From Methanoflorens sp963701995 (GTDB lineage: Archaea > Halobacteriota > Bog-38 > Methanoflorentales > Methanoflorentaceae): 64,000 nt of DNA. The stretch is taken from contig OY969693.1 in assembly GCA_963701995.1 (NCBI GenBank), positions 1,302,001 to 1,366,000 of the forward strand. The letters run 5' to 3'. Shown here piece after piece: positions 24,324 through 33,552 of this stretch. The position numbers and the translations under genes are program-made. Under the pieces are notes generated by a model. It ran no database searches. It was not told where the DNA came from and saw only the letters and a list, made by a program, of their open reading frames with translations. How positions within the stretch are numbered: the stretch's first letter is position 1; the number at the start of each line of letters is the position of its first letter.

Positions 24324-24743
24324 GTGAAAACCGTGGTCAAAATACCTGATGAAGTATTCAACGCAATCAACAACGAGAAGAACCCGAAGATCCTGGCAAC
24401 CGTTGGTGCGGACGGGGCTCCGCATGCAATCCAGGCGGGAAGCATCGGGGCACCATCGAACGAGACGATGATCGTCGGCGCCATTTTGATGAAGAAGACC
24501 GGAAAGAACCTGGAAGCGATGAAGAGGGACAACAAGATGGCTTCGTTCCTGGTCCTCGACGGCATGAAGTCCTATGAGGTCAGATGCAAGGTGGGGGACT
24601 TCGTCACCTCCGGACCGTTGTTCGACACGATGTCCGAGAAGATCAAGCAAATTGGTCTGACTCTTCAGGGAGTCTGGACCTTCACACCAGTCGAGGTCTT
24701 CAACCAGAGCGCCTCCTACGAGGCCGGTACGAAGATGGCTTAG
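24324..24743 (+). CDS. Pyridoxamine-phosphate-oxidase-like flavoprotein
   Basis: A 139-residue split-barrel protein of the PNPOx-like superfamily. The first part (NPKILATVGADGAPHAIQAGS) is the classic strand-turn-strand of flavin or F420-binding split barrels, then VGAILMKKTGKNLEAMKRDN (phosphate-contact region) and SYEVRCKVGDFVTSGPLFDT. Cofactor could be FMN, F420 or haem; not decidable here. GTG start at 24324. Composition is smoother and more G+C-rich than its surroundings, which are decayed, so it may be a later arrival. Confidence 0.8.
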   Translation: MKTVVKIPDEVFNAINNEKNPKILATVGADGAPHAIQAGSIGAPSNETMIVGAILMKKTGKNLEAMKRDNKMASFLVLDGMKSYEVRCKVGDFVTSGPLFDTMSEKIKQIGLTLQGVWTFTPVEVFNQSASYEAGTKMA

Positions 24744-25061
24744 ACCAACATCTACGCGGGACGTTGGCCCCTGCCAGGTTGAACGTCATAGTTAATGGCA
24801 TAAAATGTGCCGTTACCTTACGAGTGTGGCGTTGCGGTCGTGTCACCATCAATAACCTCTTGCGATGTCTGGTGCAGGAAAGGCGGCGCATATGAGGCCG
24901 TCCAATTGCGAAAGTGTTTGCAGTTAAAACGCGACAGCCGCCTTATCGAAGCCGAGTCTGAATCCTTGTCATAGAGATAAAAACCCACTAAACGACAACA
25001 CTTAAGCTGTCACACCGCCGTTTTATGTTCTTGATTCATTTTTCCGTCAGCCGGTGCATAT
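24744..25061. other. Intergenic stretch, no gene
   Basis: No credible coding frame or structured RNA seen. Confidence 0.35.
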
Positions 25062-25240
25062 ATGATGAAAAAGTTGTTGCTATCATCGCGCTTGTTATGG
25101 CGCTGTCTGTAGCCGGATGCGCAACCACACAAAACAACCCGATGACGGGAGGCCAAACGTCGCAGGTGAATGGCTACGCAGACGCTTTCATAAGAGAGTT
25201 GTGGCTGTGCGGGAAATTTGCGGGATTAGCACGAACATGA
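25062..25240 (+). pseudogene. Lipoprotein leader with frameshift
   Basis: ATGATGAAAAAG at 25062 should begin a lipoprotein, but the lipobox sequence (VVAIIALVMALSVAGCATT) lies in a different frame, separated by a one-base shift in the AAAAAGTTGTTG stretch. Without the shift it would read MKKVVAIIAL followed by a lipobox. The remainder is short and has no domain. Confidence 0.5.
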
Positions 25241-25286
25241 ATGTATTGTTGGAGAGAATGAATTGCTCTGAAGGAGGGATAACGTA

Positions 25287-25850
25287 CGGCAGATTATGAG
25301 AAACTCGGCGAATTTTATTTAGGGCGTGAGTACGATCTGGGCGCCAAAAAGCTCCAGGATAATTTATTGCTCTATGACTCGCCTGACCTGGTAACGCACG
25401 CAGTAGTCGTGGGTATGACCGGCAGTGGCAAGACCGGTCTGTGTATTGATCTGATCGAAGAGGCGGCTACGACGGCGTGCCCTCCATCCTGATTGATCCA
25501 AAAGGCGATCTAACCAACCTGATGTTAACCTTCCCACAACTGCGCAGCGAAGACTTCATGCCCTGGGTCAATCCGGACGATGCCAGTCGCGAGGGTCTGA
25601 CGGTGCCGGATTATGCCAACCAGCAAGCCGTTTTGTGGCAGAAAGGTTTGGCTGATTGGGATGAAAGTGGCGAGCGCATCCAGCGTTAGCGGGACGCGGC
25701 CGAGTTTGTAATTTATACGCCCGGCAGTGGCGCCGGTATCCCCGTGTCGATTCTCAAGTCCTTTGCTGCTCCGCCCCCCGAAATCATTGAAGATGGTGAG
25801 TTATTCCAGGAGCGCGCATTAACACGACCGTAACCAGCTTGTTAAGGCTG
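25287..25850 (+). pseudogene. HerA/FtsK-like P-loop ATPase remnant
   Basis: Three frame pieces in order match the start of a bacterial-type DUF87 ATPase. The first is ADYEKLGEFYLGREYD, continuing to the Walker A loop VVVGMTGSGKTGLCIDLIEE. The second begins at 25477 with ILIDPKGDLTNLMLTFPQLR. After an in-frame TAG at 25687 comes RDAAEFVIYTPGSGAGIPVS and ILKSFAAPPPEI. A further shift leads to a NTTVTSLLRL-like end. It has at least two frameshifts and one stop and lacks the C-terminal two thirds, so this is a gene fossil. Confidence 0.75.
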
Positions 25851-25988
25851 TAGAATATAGCAGCCGATCCCTTGCAGAGCCGCGAGCATATTTTGAAAAT
25901 CTGCGGTGCGTGACCTTTTGCGTTCTGATATGCCAATGCGCTCGGGACTCGCGATATTCCGTGGTCTAGAGGCTGTATATTGTCTTGT

Positions 25989-26194
25989 TCATTGCGTTAA
26001 GGTACTGTGTCGCGTCCTGTAACATTGAAAACGCCACATCCAAGAGCCGACGACACTCACGATCAAGCATAGGACCGCGCTCACGGTGAAGTACAGGATG
26101 AACTCGAACAGGCCGCCGAGAACGGCTCCGAGCACGAGACCCGCTATAGGCCGAGTATGACGGCAATAAGCGTGCCGACCGACCAGCGCGTCAT
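25989..26194 (-). pseudogene. Small membrane protein with frameshift
   Basis: From ATG 26194 (GGGAAG upstream) the first 16 codons read MTRWSVGTLIAVILGL and then stop. The adjacent frame continues naturally as AGLVLGAVLGGLFEFILYFT and VSAVLCLIVSVVGSWMWRF. One inserted or lost base near 26148 explains this. The ancestral product would be a small two-helix membrane protein. Confidence 0.45.
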
Positions 26195-26360
26195 GGAACT
26201 TCCCATCGTGTAGCGCACCAACGCGCATTAAGCGTTCCGCTTTGGTGCTATGCGATGCAGTGTGATAAGTGAGTGAGGGCTCCGAAGCCGCTTTGCGCGC
26301 GTTACTGTCCTTTTCGCACCCTCGCCTTTCGTATCATATCCACTCCTGATACAAACGCGG

Positions 26361-28091
26361 CTAGGTCCAGCGCAGTTCGTCGGTGTGCCAGCTTCCACCG
26401 CTGCTAAAATTGATGATTGAATTGTATTGCCGATAGACAAAGAAGCCGCCATCGAGCCATGCAGTCTTCGCTGACGCGTTGCTGCCTACGTCTGAAGCCG
26501 TATTTCCCAGGTTCGCACCGCCAACTGCATCGTTGTACCACGATCCGGTTCCGCCAAGAGCGCCGCCGCTCTCGTCCCAGTGCGTTTGATGTACCGGGGC
26601 ATTTCCGTCTTCCCCGATCCAGACCGTCGGATACGGTTCATTTCCTGGGCCCGCACTGGTGTCCCACGCAATTTGAATGTAATAATTGTGGCCTACGCGG
26701 AGCACTGTATCAGTTGGTATGTACCACCGCGCGCCGCTGCCACCGGTCGTAACGCGGTAGATAGTAAGGTAACATCTATTAGCGCCATAGATGGTGTCAA
26801 TTTTAAAAAAGAAACCGCCACACGCTTTGTCCCAAATTTTCTGGTAGCGCTGGCCAGCCGCTATTCCGGTTAAATGAAACCCTATCTCCCACGAGGCGAC
26901 GTTCTGGTTGTTCGTTGCACTGCCCGCTGGGATGTAGATAAAATCATTTTTCCCGATATCACCCCAATATGGGTAGCCGTTTGATTGGGTTCGAAATAAG
27001 CTGGGGGTGCTGACGTAAGCGTCATAGCTGGCGCCTGTCGTCCCCAGGTTGGCCCACGTTGATCCTGCTTGGGGAACGTAATAAATGGTTTGCGTCCCGG
27101 TCTGGGACATACCCGCGATCGACGTCCAGCCGGACCACCCACCTTTATAGGTCTTCTGCCAAAGGCTGTTGTCGCCGCCTCGGACAACGACGTCGATTCT
27201 GTTACTAGCCGGCGCTGCGGCTGCTGCTGGTGATGAGGTCAGTTTCCCGCCGAGGTTTTCCCAGCCGGACCACGTGCCGGCCCCCCCTTTGTGGTAAAGG
27301 GCGCCGTTCGTACCTTGTACAAAGAGGTCGAGACGACCTGCGCCCCATGAGCAGGCCGCTGGTCCTGTACCGGCAGGAATCTGCCCGCCGAGAGCATTCC
27401 AGGTGGACCAGCTTCCAGCATTAGGCCAATAGCACTGATACAGGGCGCCGTTGGTGCCGCGGACAAAGACGTCTATCTGACCGCTACCCGGTGACGTCGC
27501 AGCGGGTGACGAGGTCAGAACCCCGCCGAGGTTTTCCCAGCCGGACCACGTGCTGCCGGTATACCATTTATGGTACAGGGCGCCGTTCGTACCTTGTACA
27601 AAGAGGTCGAGACGACCTGCGCCCCATGAGCAGGCCGCCGGTGATGTACCGGCAGGAATCTGCCCGCCGAGGGGGATCCAGGAGGACCAGGTCTTCCCTC
27701 CATCCGTGGTAGTCTTCTCATAGAGGGCGCCGTTGGTGCCGCGCACAAAGACGTCGATCACACCATTACCCGGTGACGTCGCAGCGGGTGACGAGGTCAG
27801 ATACCCGCCGAGTGATTCCCACGCCGACCACCCGGACCCTGATTGGTAGTGCTCGTGCCAGAGCGCGTGGTCTGTGCCCTGTACAAAGACGTCGAGGCTG
27901 TTTGCATCCTGCGCGCACGCGGCAGGTGCTCCGGCGACGGGCGCGCCGATCAGGGCGGGAGCTGGAACGTGCGCGCTGCTGCCGCCTGCGGCACTCATGC
28001 CCAGCGGGCTCGCACAGACCGCACAGAGCGAGACGAGCACGATGGCCGTCACTGCGATACTTATACGATTACGTTTGTGTGTGTAGTTCAT
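26361..28091 (-). CDS. Secreted PLL-type beta-propeller protein
   Basis: A 576-residue exported protein. Residues 1-35 are a signal peptide (IAVTAIVLVSLCAVCASPLG). Residues about 45-335 hold six or seven blades of about 46-47 residues with the pattern LDVFVQGTDGALYHK then WSGWENLGG, typical of the PLL-like lectin or sialidase-like propeller (DUF346-type) proteins that bind sugars. The C-terminal 240 residues form a different beta-sandwich, probably a concanavalin-like or DUF3472-type carbohydrate-binding domain (SWEIGFHLTGIAAGQRYQKI, YYIQIAWDTSAG). Probably a surface or released glycan-binding protein. Blades are nearly identical at DNA level over a 279-bp period, pointing to recent internal duplication. 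Confidence 0.8.
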   Translation of the reverse strand: MNYTHKRNRISIAVTAIVLVSLCAVCASPLGMSAAGGSSAHVPAPALIGAPVAGAPAACAQDANSLDVFVQGTDHALWHEHYQSGSGWSAWESLGGYLTSSPAATSPGNGVIDVFVRGTNGALYEKTTTDGGKTWSSWIPLGGQIPAGTSPAACSWGAGRLDLFVQGTNGALYHKWYTGSTWSGWENLGGVLTSSPAATSPGSGQIDVFVRGTNGALYQCYWPNAGSWSTWNALGGQIPAGTGPAACSWGAGRLDLFVQGTNGALYHKGGAGTWSGWENLGGKLTSSPAAAAAPASNRIDVVVRGGDNSLWQKTYKGGWSGWTSIAGMSQTGTQTIYYVPQAGSTWANLGTTGASYDAYVSTPSLFRTQSNGYPYWGDIGKNDFIYIPAGSATNNQNVASWEIGFHLTGIAAGQRYQKIWDKACGGFFFKIDTIYGANRCYLTIYRVTTGGSGARWYIPTDTVLRVGHNYYIQIAWDTSAGPGNEPYPTVWIGEDGNAPVHQTHWDESGGALGGTGSWYNDAVGGANLGNTASDVGSNASAKTAWLDGGFFVYRQYNSIINFSSGGSWHTDELRWT

Positions 28092-28122
28092 TACGCCACC
28101 GCGTTCCCACTGTGATTTATCG

Positions 28123-28971
28123 CTAAACTGTAGCAGTCATCACTAAGGTTATCGGTGTGTCGATTTGAGAGGTTGGCAGTGCTGAAACGCCGACAAGCGT
28201 TTGGCCGGAAAGACCGTACCACAAATTCAGACTAGCATTGGCGGTTCCGGGGGCGTACGCAGTGTAGCCTTGCGATGTGTAGGTGCTCATCAGCTGATCC
28301 TTGAAGGCAAGCGCCTCTGAATAAGAGTTCATGGGGTAAACTTGCGCGTTATACGTCTTTCCGTTCTCCATAAGCGTGCCCACGTAGGCTTGCCTACCAT
28401 TTGCCGTGACGCGCTCAAATGGTGAAACCGTGATAAGTCCTGCACCCAGACCAGCGGTATTCAGTCTGCTCGCGTAATCGGGCAGGCTTGACGACGCTGG
28501 CTGCGACGTGGGTGATGCACTAGGCGCCACCGTCGCCGCCACGGAAGCTGACGCTTGTGGGGTCGGCGTGGTCGCGGCGACCGACGCTTGAGTGGTCGGG
28601 GAAGCTGCCGATCGGTTCGCCGCTTGTTGAGACGCAGATATCGCGCCCGCTACGACAGATAACAATAAAAGGACTAGCACGGCGTAAAGGATGTATCGCT
28701 TCTTGAAACGCCGCGATGGTTGCTCGGGCGGAGGGGGGTACGATAACTCGCCGCCCAAAGGCTCTTCCGGCGGAGGCGGGGGAGATGCACTCCTCAATCC
28801 CGCGTGCCTGCCCCACCCCTCCTCGCCTGAAGGCTCTTCCGGGTGAGGTGTGGGAGACGGCTCGGGCGCTGACGTCGCGGGGGGGATGAACGACTCCCCG
28901 CAATCTGCGCAAAATGCAGCGTACGGTTGATTCCTCGCGCCACAGTTCTTGCAGAACTTTTCATTATCCAT
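28123..28971 (-). CDS. Zinc-ribbon membrane protein with extracellular domain
   Basis: 282 residues. The first 25 form a zinc ribbon (CKNCGARNQPYAAFCADCG). A Pro/Glu-rich linker follows to about residue 87, then one transmembrane helix (YILYAVLVLLLLSVVAGAI, about 92-110) and a Ser/Ala/Thr/Pro-rich stalk. The last 120 residues form a domain whose pattern (VTANGRQAYVGTLMENGKTY, A..FKDQL, then TSQGYTAY) recalls the lipoproteins at 18151 and 31475. Topology predicts a cytoplasmic zinc ribbon and an outside domain. Function unknown; the zinc-ribbon plus one-helix plan is common for small archaeal surface or sensor proteins. Confidence 0.75.
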   Translation of the reverse strand: MDNEKFCKNCGARNQPYAAFCADCGESFIPPATSAPEPSPTPHPEEPSGEEGWGRHAGLRSASPPPPPEEPLGGELSYPPPPEQPSRRFKKRYILYAVLVLLLLSVVAGAISASQQAANRSAASPTTQASVAATTPTPQASASVAATVAPSASPTSQPASSSLPDYASRLNTAGLGAGLITVSPFERVTANGRQAYVGTLMENGKTYNAQVYPMNSYSEALAFKDQLMSTYTSQGYTAYAPGTANASLNLWYGLSGQTLVGVSALPTSQIDTPITLVMTATV

Positions 28972-29195
28972 AACGCGCTCTCATAATTAAGTCGGCTCAA
29001 GGAATAGAGCAAAGGTCGGCTTATTCTGAGTGTTATTACAGTTGTTGGCTTACACACACGATTTAAAGATGCCGATTTGTGCCCGCGTTTTGGATAGTGA
29101 CGTGGATATTCATAGAAACGTGTTTCCCGTTGAGACCGAGTCAGCCGAAGCTTGAAATGACGTTCTTGACAAGACTGTAGGGGATATCCTTCTTG

Positions 29196-29360
29196 CTATG
29201 CAATGCAAACAGTACCGATATCCCTATAAGCGAGTAGCTTTTCAAAATCCTGAGCAGACAGTACGACGTGCTCATCGCCTTGACTCACCGCCAATATGTT
29301 TAGCGGCTCGCACGAGTCTGCGATGAAGCGCTCTTTTCTCTTCGTGTCGCGGTTTCCCAT
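29196..29360 (-). CDS. Small hypothetical protein (54 aa)
   Basis: ATG 29360 with GTGATGAG upstream. 54 residues: MGNRDTKRKERFIADSCEPL, then NILAVSQGDEHVVLSAQDFE and KLLAYRDIGTVCIA. Balanced composition with a predicted strand-helix end makes it a credible small protein. No family recognised. Confidence 0.45.
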   Translation of the reverse strand: MGNRDTKRKERFIADSCEPLNILAVSQGDEHVVLSAQDFEKLLAYRDIGTVCIA

Positions 29361-29460
29361 CTCATCACTTCTTCTTGATCATCGTGCCAGATGCTCATCA
29401 ATAGCTTTGTCCCCGGCGTGGCAAAGAAGGGACGCCTTGGTACAAGACCTCGCTAGTAAT

Positions 29461-30701
29461 TCAATAGTTTCGCTTAAAAAAGAGCCAGAACACGACGCCA
29501 GACAGAACGATGAACAGTGAAGCGACGTAGATCGGGGCCTGTGCGACAATCTGCGCCGCGAGATACCCGGCAACAACTGGCGGAATGGACTGCGCCACCG
29601 CAGTCACGCTCGCATTAATGCCGAGGATCTCGCCCTGAACCGACTGGCCAGCCGAGCGGCTCACAATCGTCGTAAGAAATGCTTGCGAGAGCCCGTTTGC
29701 AACGGAAAAAAATGGAGCTACGAACAGCAACTGCCACGACGCATTGGGGAGGAAGAACGCGAGGACGAGAAATCCTGTGGCGGTGAGCGTGACGCGAAGA
29801 ACTTTGTAGTCGGCATACTTCAAGAGTCTCCGGAGAATAAAGGCTTGGGCAATTACGATCCACAAACCCACGTACGCCAAAAAATCTCCGATGTTTCCTG
29901 AAGCGAAATTGACTTGTTGATGAAGTAGACGCCGATGAATGTAGTATAGAACGTAAAACCTCCTTGGAAAAGAAAAACGGTGGCGAAAAGCGCCCTAAAA
30001 TCCTTGTAGGTGTACGCGTGAGCGATGTCCCGCAATGAGCGACTCCACTGAATTTTGAAGCCCCTTTGTGCGCGAGCGAGCGTCTCGGGAAGCAGAAGCA
30101 GTATCAGGAAAACGTTCATGGCGCTCAGCATCGCTGCAAACCAGAACGGTATAGCGGCGGTGAACCAGCTGACAATAGAGGGATCTGAAAGCTTTCCCCC
30201 GATATAAGGACCAATAATAAAGCCTAAGCCAAATGCTGCACCAAGAAGGCCGAAGTTCTTTGCCCGTTGTTCGGGCGGAGTAATGTCCGCGATCACCGCC
30301 TGGGCGACAGGAATGTTCCCCCCAGTGACGCCGTCGAATCCTCTCGCCAAAAAGAGGAGGGGGATGTTTCTTGTGACGATACCGAGTGCAAAAATGATGT
30401 ACGAAATACAAGTGCCGGTGACTGATATTCCGAGCAGCTTTCTTCTGCCATATCTATCGGAAAGCTGTCCCAGGATGGGAGCGGCGAGGAACTGGCACAG
30501 CGGGCAAATGGCGACCAGCCAGCCTAGGAGTATGTATCCTGTTTGTATCGTATACCCTACTGGAAGCAAATAGAAAGGAGAGCGAGGACCGGCCAGAAGT
30601 ATCGGCACTACAGGAATAAGGATGCCAATGCCTACCAGATCGAGACACACGACGGAGAGTATCACGAGGAGCGGCTTGCCTCGAGGTTTCTCGTCCATCA
30701 C
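29461..30701 (-). pseudogene. MFS transporter interrupted by a frameshift
   Basis: Two overlapping frames together make a 12-helix major-facilitator transporter of the tetracycline-resistance-like subgroup. Part one (start at 30701/30698, AAGGAG upstream) carries six-plus helices and the loop 2-3 motif GQLSDRYGRRKLLG. Part two (29880 to 29461) carries the C-terminal helices. The junction is near 29911-29918: the first frame reaches GVYFINK, and the adjacent frame continues QVNFASGNIGDFLAYVGLWI, as expected for the family. One indel therefore splits the gene. It could be a recent pseudogene or a sequencing or assembly error, since no other damage is visible. Confidence 0.75.
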
Positions 30702-31067
30702 AGGTGCTCCTTTCCAGCGGGTGAATAGAAGCTCTCTACGGGGCCAGTCCTTTTAAGTTTTGCGATTTTGGAAGTTCTCGTACGCCTCTGAGCCTCGTTG
30801 CTGACTGAGGCCTCAGCATGCGAGCCATTGAAGGCGCTGCCTCAGTCGACAGGCGTGCGAGAGCCAGCGCAACGTTGTGTGGCGCGACGATTCTTGTCAT
30901 AAGGGGGTTTGAGCCGCAGCACAAACGGCCAGCCGATGCCTACCGCGTCGTGAGTACAATCTCGACGCGCCCATGGCGTCGATCTTATTACCTATCGTTG
31001 CTAAACCGTGCCATCACGATCATAGTGCTGATCAACCTTATTCGTGGGTTTGCTCCGAGGTTTAAAA
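30702..31067. other. Intergenic stretch, nothing firm
   Basis: Weak open frames on both strands (30736-30924 minus, 30818-31067 plus) have no recognisable product. The region is GC-rich and may be a decayed gene. Confidence 0.3.
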
Positions 31068-31373
31068 ATGGAAACGGCCATCATCCGCATATTTGAGCAG
31101 CATCTCGACTTCCTGTCAGCAGATGCGGCGATGCAACTTGCTGAGCGATTTGCGGACCATTTCGGAAACATATGTACCCGTTCCAGCCTCGAAGACGTGT
31201 CCCCAGAGGAATTAAGCAAAGCGCACAAATTTCTCTTCCAGGAGATAAAACAGCTTGTCCGGCGCGATCCCCGCTTGGATCTGCGTTATCCTGATGAGGC
31301 AATAACCAACGTCGTGCTAATGCTGCTCGACAGCCTGGTGCGAGTCGTTACCCCGCAGTCGAACGATATGTGA
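31068..31373 (+). CDS. Small helical hypothetical protein (101 aa)
   Basis: ATG 31068 follows GAGG by about nine bases. All-helical 101 residues: METAIIRIFEQHLDFLSADA, then AERFADHFGNI, SPEELSKAHKFLFQEIKQLV and a C-terminal helix ITNVVLMLLDSLVRVV. Size and helix plan resemble small cytoplasmic regulators, but no family is recognised. Stands alone. Confidence 0.55.
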   Translation: METAIIRIFEQHLDFLSADAAMQLAERFADHFGNICTRSSLEDVSPEELSKAHKFLFQEIKQLVRRDPRLDLRYPDEAITNVVLMLLDSLVRVVTPQSNDM

Positions 31374-31474
31374 AACGACTCTCGCTATAGTGTGGCCGTT
31401 GCTTGCTGAAGTACCACGTCTAACTTGGCCGCTGAGCCGCTCTGCTGCGTCGTGAGAGAAGCGCTTTTCAGAGT

Positions 31475-32038
31475 TCAGCTGGCTTGTTTTAGTGTCGCAT
31501 TAAACGTTATCACGACGTCGCCAACTTGGATTATGTAACTTGCAGGAGACGTCGGCTGGTCGCCCTGCATTTTTATATACGAGATGGTGCTGGGCAGGCT
31601 GTTTGCAACACTCAGATAGCTCTGATGTGTATTAGTGGAGCTTGCAGTTGTCAGAGCTGGGAAATTAACAAGCTCGGCAGCTGTTGTAGCGTTATATCCT
31701 TGATCGATGGAGTTGACATAATTGCTTGCATCAGACGCAGAAGCAAACTTCGTGTACTGCGCTGTATACGTGAGGCTTTCATTCGGATTGGTTACTCTGT
31801 AGGTCACCATAGCGGTTGTGGCATTGATCCACTGGATTGATTGGTTCAACGTTCGAACCCAGCTGGCGTTGTTATACGCTTGCAGATCATCGTTAATGAC
31901 GGCTTGGAGCACTGGATCGTGGGTTGTGCTGCTAGCAGATTGCGAGGTACTTTGATTTTGCGTGCTTGACGTGCAGCCGGCGGCTAGGACGCTTGCGATT
32001 AGCGCTGCAGCAATGAGGATGGTGACTCTTGATCTCAT
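31475..32038 (-). CDS. Secreted lipoprotein
   Basis: About 187 residues from ATG 32038, with a typical signal (VTILIAAALIASVLAAGC) ending in a lipobox and a Ser/Thr/Gln linker. The remaining domain has a beta pattern with WINATTAMVTYRVTNPNESL, a helix with ASDASNYVNSIDQGYNAT, and a final strand block SYIIQVGDVVITFNATL. The helix followed by GY and closing strands resemble the domains of the proteins at 18151 and 28123. Probably surface-anchored; function unknown. Confidence 0.7.
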   Translation of the reverse strand: MRSRVTILIAAALIASVLAAGCTSSTQNQSTSQSASSTTHDPVLQAVINDDLQAYNNASWVRTLNQSIQWINATTAMVTYRVTNPNESLTYTAQYTKFASASDASNYVNSIDQGYNATTAAELVNFPALTTASSTNTHQSYLSVANSLPSTISYIKMQGDQPTSPASYIIQVGDVVITFNATLKQAS

Positions 32039-32262
32039 AAAGTAAATAAGCGCAGATTCCACAATTAATAGTTTTCTATTTGCAAAAAGCAAAGCTGCTA
32101 GGCTCTTCTTTTTTAAAAAGAGGGTTCATGGAGGTCTTAGTAACGTTTTTTCAGCTTGAAAGCGCTTAAATGAGGAATAAGCTGCATTAGCTGCTTTTCT
32201 GGGGCTGGTCGAGGAAACGCGCCAACAGCGTGTCCTATGGCGTCAGACGCACTGATTCATCG

Positions 32263-33039
32263 TCAGTCTTTGGTTTGCTTTCCAAACATGCTGAGGATCT
32301 CTATGGGGACGGGAAGCACGATGATGGAGTTGTTCTCTTCACCGATTCGGACCATGGCCTGATAGAGCCGAAGCTGCAAGGCGGCAGGTGACTTTTCGAT
32401 CGTCTGAGCTGCTTCCAATAGCCGATCCGCTGCCATCGCTTCACCTTCTGCAAGCGTGATGCGCGCGCGCCTGTCGCGTTCTGCTTCAGCTTGGGCGGCC
32501 ATCGATCGCTTCATTTCTTCAGGGAGCTCGACGTCCTTCAGCTCGACTGATAATACGTGAATGCCCCACGGCATCGTAAACTCGTCGACAAACTTGCGGA
32601 TTCTTTCACCGAGCTGGTCACGTTGAGCGAGGACCGTGTCAAGCTCAGCGGTTCCTACGACGTCCCGTAGACTCGACTGTGCGAGTTGGTTTATCGCGTA
32701 CCCGTAGTTGCTTATCTCGATGACCGCCTTGTCTGCCTGGACGACTTTGTAGAAGATCACCGCGTTGATCTGGCACGAGACATTGTCTTTCGTAATAACT
32801 TCCTGCCGCGGAATGTCTAAGGTGTTCACGCGCAAGTCTACTTTCTTGATCGATTGAAACGCCGGGAATACGTAGCGCAATCCTGGGGAGTAGACGGTCC
32901 TGAACGATCCGAAGGTGAATTTCACCCCTCGTTCGTATTGATAGATCACACGAAGCCCAGTGAGCAGATAAATAGCGATCGCTATGACGACAACGATCGC
33001 CACTCCAACGCCAGCACTAATATCTATTTGAGCAAACAT
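32263..33039 (-). CDS. SPFH/stomatin-like membrane protein (slipin)
   Basis: About 258 residues. One N-terminal membrane segment (GVAIVVVIAIAIYLLTGLRV) is followed by the SPFH domain: YERGVKFTFGSFRTVYSPGL, DIPRQEVITKDNVSCQINAV, and IHVLSVELKDVELPEEMKRS. A coiled-coil region follows with AAQAEAERDRRARITLAEGE. This is the canonical slipin plan; these proteins form membrane rings or domains and are usually paired with an NfeD protease partner. No NfeD gene is next to it here. Start is ATG 33039 or GTG 33048; the former is preferred. Confidence 0.88.
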   Translation of the reverse strand: MFAQIDISAGVGVAIVVVIAIAIYLLTGLRVIYQYERGVKFTFGSFRTVYSPGLRYVFPAFQSIKKVDLRVNTLDIPRQEVITKDNVSCQINAVIFYKVVQADKAVIEISNYGYAINQLAQSSLRDVVGTAELDTVLAQRDQLGERIRKFVDEFTMPWGIHVLSVELKDVELPEEMKRSMAAQAEAERDRRARITLAEGEAMAADRLLEAAQTIEKSPAALQLRLYQAMVRIGEENNSIIVLPVPIEILSMFGKQTKD

Positions 33040-33147
33040 GGACGACACCGCTTACCCAAATGACGCGCGGGGTGATTAACTTTTCTAGCAAAAAAAGCTC
33101 CGCTCCGCAGGCTTCAAAAAAGAAAACTGGTACGGATCCCTAGTTCG

Positions 33148-33414
33148 CTACCAGCCGCCACCAGGGCATCGAAGAAGGTCTTGATACCCTCGCTCACGTC
33201 CTGGAATCCCTCTGGCATCAGCGGTGCATTGCTTGCACACCCTAAACTGGGCCAAGTACTTGTTCACCTTCGCCCGGGCATCGTCGAGTTCTTTGCACGT
33301 TGGCGAGCGTCGATCAGCAAAATTGTGGGCCGGAATGAGGGGCATGTTGTTCATCATCGTTGCACCGCGCTTGCTCGTTTCCCGCGCAATTTCCTCCATT
33401 TGGTCATCGATGAA
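33148..33414 (-). pseudogene. C-terminal fragment of a NifB-like protein
   Basis: The minus-strand frame reads IDDQMEEIARETSKRGATMM, NNMPLIPAHNFADR, then CKELDDARAKVNKYLAQFR and CKQCTADARGIPG. This is the C-terminal end of NifB (compare the intact gene just upstream: NVIPLIAQYKFAD and CQRCRADAIGKLG). The radical-SAM half is missing, and upstream codons drift out of frame near 33410. A remnant of a second, different NifB copy. Confidence 0.75.
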
Positions 33415-33552
33415 TCAAACCGGGTCCTCGCTATGACTGACAGATTAGGATCAACATCCAGTCAGGGTGCAAATTTGCAGCGATGATAGTTCCGGTTACT
33501 TTTTCTTCGTGTCAAAACGGGACACTTGTGCTGTAATTTTTTTAAAAAAGTA

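Noticed and set aside
25025..25240. Intact lipoprotein from an earlier start
   Set aside because: No start codon in the lipobox frame gives a proper basic signal-peptide N-terminus; the ATG-ATG-AAA start is in another frame.
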